A stretch of 64,000 bases of DNA, from positions 6,396,001-6,460,000 of the forward strand of contig NC_053043.1 in the NCBI RefSeq assembly GCF_003473485.1, in the 5' to 3' direction. How positions within the stretch are numbered: the stretch's first letter is position 1; each line of letters opens with the position of its first letter. The notes beneath the pieces were generated by a model, which was not told the DNA's origin, did not search any database, and worked only from the letters and a program-made list of their open reading frames with translations. A program made the translations under genes and the position numbers. Origin of the DNA: Medicago truncatula. Its lineage: Eukaryota; Streptophyta; Magnoliopsida; Fabales; Fabaceae. Positions 59,501 through 64,000 of the stretch are shown piece by piece.

Positions 59501-61744
59501 TTAACTCATGCATTGCGATATATGTGGTTTAAAATTCAGTCCAAAAGCACTTAAAATGTCTCAATATTATGTTTTACGCGCGAGGAACTGGATTTTATAG
59601 TTATAGGGAAAGCATTTTGGTTATTTACAAATTGATGACGAAGTCGTATTACATTTTGCCACCTTAGGGTGTCATGATTGTACTAAAGATCGTAATTGAA
59701 TAAAAATTGAGCCGATTTTCTATGATTGGTGTTACAAAAAAATGGTTGGAAAATAAATTGATGACGAAGTCGTATTACATTTTGCCACCTTAGGGTGTCA
59801 TGATTGTACTAAAGATCGTAATTGAATAAAAATTGAGCCGATTTTCTATGATTGGTGTTACAAAAAAATGGTTGGAAAATAAATAGTACTACCATCATAT
59901 ACTGAAAATGTGATACTGTGAAATATTTACATTTGCAATATCAGCATTTTTAGCTGACATTCTACTAGCAGTTTTGTCTAATAGAAAAGGATGTTTACCT
60001 CCTGCATTTTAACAGATTATAAATGTTAGTTTGTTACTGCCCTCATTTTTATCTCACCAAATTTTAGTTCTGCACTTTGATCATAACTGTTAGAATATAT
60101 GAAATTTTTTAGAATATCTTGATATTAAGTCTCACCAAATTTTAGTTCTGCACTTTGATCATAACTGTTAGAATATATGAAATTTTTTAGAATATCTTGA
60201 TATTAAGTTAGAATACCTTAGTTTATCTCACAGGATTAATTTCATATCTTGCAATATCTTAGATTTTTTTGGAAGATTAGTCTCTATATTTTGGAAGATT
60301 AGTCTCTATAATTCTTATTTATTAACTTGATATTTTCTCGATTTTCCTATTTATTAAGGATTTGGAGTCTTGTATTAGTATAAATAGCTCTTTAGTGCCA
60401 AGTCTTTTGCAATAAATTATTATTGATCATTTTAAATCATAATCATATTGCAAGTCTTTTATTCTTTCTCTTCTCCCTCTTTCATCTAAAACTCAGAATT
60501 TCAAATAACTAAGAAGCATCTGGTTAATGTTGTCATTCAGGTGTGTTTCTTATCTGGAACTCTTGCACTTGGTGCCACTAAAGGCCTTACAAAGAAACAA
60601 GCTATGGAAAACAACATGCTTAACTTTGAAGACCTAGAAAATTTGAAGCTTGCAGAAGATTTGGCTAAAACATGCTTTGAGATGTACTCAGTGACTTCAA
60701 CTGGCCTGGCTCCTGAAATTGCTTACTTTCATACTGAGGTTAGTGGGGCTTCTATGACATTTTGAACTCATTAAATGATACTCCCCCTGTCCTTTTTTGT
60801 AAGCCCCTTTTAATGTTTTCGCATATTATAAAAAAAGTATGTAACCTATTTAATATGTCTATTTTATGTATAGATATACCTAAAATACCACTTTGTATAT
60901 GTATATAGTTAACCTCAACTTCTCATATTCCAAGAGACTTGGTGGTATTAATTAGAGGTTTATTGGGAAATATGCAATAGATGTATCTAGTGATCTGAAA
61001 AGGTCTTATATTTAGAAACAATTTTTTTTCTTTTCAAAAGGCGCTTATAAAAGGGATTGAGGGAGTAATAGATCTCATTCAAAAGCAGCATGAATTTCAT
61101 TTTTCTTATTCTGCGTATGTGAAATACTTTTTTTACTCGGTTTATATGTAATTAGAATGGAGAAATAACATGTAGCCTCCGATGTATGCTTTTGATACCC
61201 AGGAATTTTCTGAACAAGGTCATGATGGAGGAAATAAGAGCTCAGAATATATTAATGACATCATAATAAGACCTGCTGATCGTCATAATCTCTTGAGACC
61301 TGAGACTGTGGAGTCGTTCTTTGTTTTGTACCGCATTACAGAAGATCTAAAGTATGATTTCCCCTTCTTATGAATAAGATTACTTAATTTTTTTTATTTC
61401 ATGTCACCGCCATACTCAAGAAACAGTGAATATGGGCTTAATTTTTCTTTTTGAGATTTTTCTAAAATAATCATTTGTTTATATTGTCTTACAGATATCG
61501 TGAATGGGGTTGGCAAATCTTTGAAGCCTTTGAAAAGTACACAAAGATTGATACTGGTGGCTATAGTTCTTTGGACGACGTAACCATTATTCCTCCTCCT
61601 AGAAGAGATAAAATGGAGACTTTCTTTCTAGGAGAAACACTTAAGTATTTATACTTGCTTTTTGGGGATAGCTCCCATATTCCATTGGACAAATTTGTTT
61701 TCAACACAGAAGCGCATCCTATACCAATCAATTTGAAGAAATGA
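56532..61744 (+). CDS. MNS3: Class I alpha-1,2-mannosidase MNS3 (GH47)
   Basis: Six exons (56532-56609, 57749-58707, 58920-59181, 60541-60738, 61203-61351, 61495-61744), all GT-AG, give 631 residues (Arabidopsis MNS3 about 624). The cytosolic tail starts [11 protein letters not shown] with the LPYS motif known to steer MNS3 in the early secretory pathway. A signal anchor (about 49-66, [15 protein letters not shown]) and a stem follow. The GH47 barrel spans about 140-620: [111 protein letters not shown], and FNTEAHP, whose Thr binds the catalytic calcium. It trims Man9 to Man8 on N-glycans in the ER/cis-Golgi. Introns 3 and 4 carry transposon and tandem insertions, but exons are intact. Confidence 0.96.
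59629..59882. repeat. Perfect tandem duplication, 126-bp unit, in MNS3 intron 3
   Basis: The segment beginning ATTGATGACGAAGTCGTATT at 59,631 recurs base for base at 59,757 through GGTTGGAAAATAAAT. No differences were seen, so the duplication is recent. Confidence 0.95.
60052..60208. repeat. Perfect tandem duplication, 78-bp unit, in MNS3 intron 3
   Basis: TCTCACCAAATTTTAGTTCT...CTTGATATTAAG occurs at 60,052 and again at 60,130 without differences. The unit spans the start of the solo-LTR-like element below. A shorter repeat (TTTTGGAAGATTAGTCTCTA twice) lies at 60,268-60,310. Confidence 0.95.
60088..60504 (+). mobile_element. Solo LTR-like fossil (Ty1/copia type) in MNS3 intron 3
   Basis: Starts TGTTAGAATATATGAAAT, a common copia LTR opening. 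It holds a TATAAATAG promoter-like site near 60,379 and an AATAAATTATT polyadenylation-like site near 60,411. ATAAC lies just before it (60,083-60,087) and just after (60,505-60,509), a plausible 5-bp target duplication. No internal coding region remains, so it would be a solo LTR; the tandem duplication copied its first part. The 3' border is uncertain. Confidence 0.5.
60781..61065. mobile_element. Stowaway MITE (Tc1/mariner) in MNS3 intron 4
   Basis: Ends CTCCCCCTGTCCTTTTTTGT and, reversed, CTCCCTCAATCCCTTTTATA, flanked by TA on both sides (60,779-60,780 and 61,066-61,067). CTCCC tips and TA target are the Stowaway signature. The GT of the intron's donor at 60,739 is not disturbed. Confidence 0.9.
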
Positions 61745-62183
61745 GTTTTGTTCATTAAAGGCATTCAATAGACGGTTTTTAGAAATCCCCATTGTGTTGG
61801 CACAGTGTGAGATGCTTCTTTGAAGTTACTCTGACATCTCTGAATCTAAGCAAGAGAGCTGCTGGTTGTAGAGGAATTAATTAGCTTGGTTCTCGGGGAA
61901 AATAGAAACTATCCAATATTATTTGAAACATACAGTACATCAGCAAAATGCTGCAGGAGGCTGTCACTGAATTATATGACTTTTTTTTTCTTGGATTTAC
62001 AACCAGGCTTCTTGGTGAGACTGTAAATTTTGTTTCAACAATCATAAACCAAGAGCAGCTTTTGTAATTAAACTCTATGATTTTTCAATATCTTGCTGGA
62101 TTCTTGGCATTTTCAAAAGTTATTATACTATTGTCATCAAGTTCCTAAATGTTCTACTTATCTTCCTATCTACATTGTTAACA
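61745..62183. other. Convergent 3' intergenic region (MNS3 / KAT)
   Basis: Shared 3' flank of two genes facing each other, about 440 bp. Both 3' UTRs must lie here and may overlap. Confidence 0.5.
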
Positions 62184-64000
62184 TCATGAGTTCAAATTGT
62201 CACTATCACTGCCAAGAAGAAAGAGATGATCACCATCTCTAATGACATCAATGTCGTCTATCTCTGCATTCTCTTTATTAATTACTTTTGTGGCGTTGAA
62301 GCCGCCAAATTTTTCACCTGCAATTTTGCAAGTTAATAGTTAGAAGTAGAAAGTAATAGCAGTACAGAGTTCTACTGTTCTGTGTTCAGATTACTGCATT
62401 TGATTTTGGAAGTGTCTCTCTTTCCTTTCCCTCAGCAAAAACCATAAAAAGAAAGGGGAAAAAAAACTGATATCGCTCTCTTCATTCTCTACAGCGTGTG
62501 TGTATGCGTGTGTCAAACTAATGTTCCTCAGTTATAGGGTTCAATGCTTACCAGCAATTTTGAGCAGCTCTTCTAATGAATCAGGTAGGATTATCAGTTT
62601 TCCTTGTTGTCCATGTGAGCTACTTCTCCATCCACTTGGCGAATGGATTGTTACCCTCTTCTTGATGAACCTTGCCATTTCTCTGTCACTTGGACTATTG
62701 GAATTTCTTGAATTGGTGTCTGTGTACACTTTCTCTAATGGGAAGTTGATAGTTCTAATACCATCCTGTCTACTGTTTCTGGTTGAGCCATTCTTGCCAA
62801 AGTTAAGGATTTGTGGCTCAACAATCTCTATTCTATGTTCGTCTGATTTCTTCTCGCTTTCATAATACATTGTATGGTCAGAAATGCTTTTGTTTTTTAG
62901 CTGTTGTACTAAAGCTTTTTGTGTCCACCCTATGGTATTTGGGTTCTTTGATTTTGCATCTCTTTCAATCAGAATTTCAACAATGTCTAGTTTCCCCTTA
63001 TGTACAGGCAGCACAGCGGCATGGAGATCTCTTTTGCCATCCTCAGGTATCATGTTATTAGGGACTGAAACATCATTAGTCACAATATGCAAATTATTCT
63101 GTGAGTCTCTGATATTTATGTTCTCTCCTTCATGCATTAAGGAATGGCCATGTAAATTATTTGTAGACTCTTGAGAAGAGCTTTCTTTTGTGTTACCTAG
63201 CAATTTATATAGAACCAATCCATGATCTGTGTGTGGATATTCAGAGTCAAATCCTTCACGCTCCTTTAATCTCTGTAAAATATAAGATCACAAATGATTA
63301 GGATTAGCAACCTACTATCATTGACGAGGGGGTATATGATTGGTAAATATAATTTATACAATATATTCCCCATGTTTTGAGTTTAGAAGCTTTGAGTATC
63401 TTAATTACCATTAAAAGGTTATTCATCACAATCTGTGCATCTCCTGGATTTGCCTGTAAAACATTCATTAGGGATGTTCTGTTGATTCTTAAAATCTGAG
63501 AAAGCTCCGTGGTTCGAACTGTGAAAGGCTGTGGTACATGATATAAAACTCCAATCTCTCCAAATGCTTCTACTGCTGTTGCTTTGTCAAAAACCACCTG
63601 AATTGTAACATGTTTTGAATAAGTCATATTCAGTTGCTTCATTGCATAATTGGATGAAAGAAAAAACATGTTTTGTTTGAGTATTATGACATACTTGATC
63701 ATTCCCATCGATGCAGTGAACGAGATTCTGCAACAAATAATCATTTGAAAAGATTTTACAAAAATTATTAGTAGACATTCTTTAAGATTCATTTATGGTT
63801 ACTAAACTATCCATGCTTTAGTCAACTCACCACTGCGCCTGAAACCAGTACATAAAGGTCTGTAGGAGATTCATTTTGCAGTATCACATCTTCTTTTGGT
63901 GGGAAATACTCAGCTTCCATTTCTGAAACCTATATATTATTATTAGAGTTACTTGGGGTCAGATGTTGAAACTCTAGGTCTTCATCATCTTACTTTTCAC
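62184..64000 (-). CDS. KAT1: KAT-type Shaker K+ channel, C-terminal part (runs off window)
   Basis: Minus-strand exons: 62184-62317, 62552-63272, 63409-63597, 63695-63727 and 63831-63929. The pore and voltage sensor lie beyond 64,000. The visible part covers the cyclic-nucleotide-binding domain: EMEAEYFPPKEDVILQNESP, TDLYVLVSGAV, NLVHCIDGNDQ, and AVEAFGEIGVLYHVPQPFTV. A regulatory region follows with a short ankyrin-like remnant (KRDLHAAVLPVHKGKLDIVE), too short for the AKT1-type repeat array. The KHA domain closes it: VTIHSPSGWRSSSHGQQGKL, EELLKIAG, then GEKFGGFNATKV and DHLFLLGSDSDNLNS. KAT channels carry inward K+ current in guard-cell plasma membrane during stomatal opening. KAT2 is possible; the neighbourhood (TOD1, DUF538) points to KAT1. 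Frames and splice sites are intact. Confidence 0.9.

Noticed and set aside
62500-63174. Plus-strand open frames of 121, 82 and 96 residues
   Set aside because: They lie opposite the large KAT exon and are shadows of it.

Overview
The window is nuclear DNA from a flowering plant. It is AT-rich, its genes carry GT-AG introns, and the protein sequences are plant types. A galegoid legume (Medicago, Trifolium or Pisum relatives) is likely, because several of the interspersed repeats look like families I know from legumes. That taxonomic call is inference.

Layout. Bases 1-14,300 hold no gene I can support. They carry MITEs, SINEs, a LINE tail, a foldback element and a degenerate tandem array. From 14,351 to 17,028 (minus) lies a 5'-truncated, intron-containing copy of PRL1 (WD40 spliceosome-associated protein). 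It has a frameshift and a premature stop, so I call it a pseudogene. A four-exon gene for a small membrane-anchored TPR-like protein follows at 18,151-19,552 (plus). Bases 20,081-24,427 are a Helitron (minus) with both ends recognisable and a decayed RPA-like gene inside. Bases 26,064-34,544 are an 8.5 kb Mutator-like element with long terminal inverted repeats. It holds a broken FAR1/MULE transposase and a spliced Ulp1-type cysteine protease gene whose catalytic residues are all present. It also holds fragments of at least two unrelated host genes: a plastid phosphoenolpyruvate/phosphate translocator and a USP-domain protein. This resembles the Kaonashi-type, ULP-bearing MULEs of plants, here combined with host gene capture, and is the most interesting object in the window.

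The right half is the conserved gene block. It holds a DUF616 protein (TOD1-like, 36,993-39,822, plus), a DUF538 protein (44,007-44,504, plus), the nuclear-encoded mitochondrial intron maturase nMAT1 (47,215-49,287, minus), an IDA-like secreted peptide precursor (52,307-52,756, minus), class I alpha-mannosidase MNS3 (56,532-61,744, plus) and the C-terminal half of a KAT-type Shaker potassium channel (62,184 to the window edge, minus). From memory, Arabidopsis keeps TOD1, a DUF538 gene and KAT1 side by side on chromosome 5 (At5g46220-46240), and MNS3, nMAT1 and a DUF538 gene side by side on chromosome 1 (At1g30000-30020). This window appears to join both sets in one ancestral order, which supports the gene names.

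The genes do not form a pathway. The connecting themes are repeated transposon insertion between and inside genes (a solo LTR, a Stowaway MITE and two tandem duplications lie in MNS3 introns), and gene-fragment movement by a MULE. No CRISPR array, rRNA or functional tRNA was seen.
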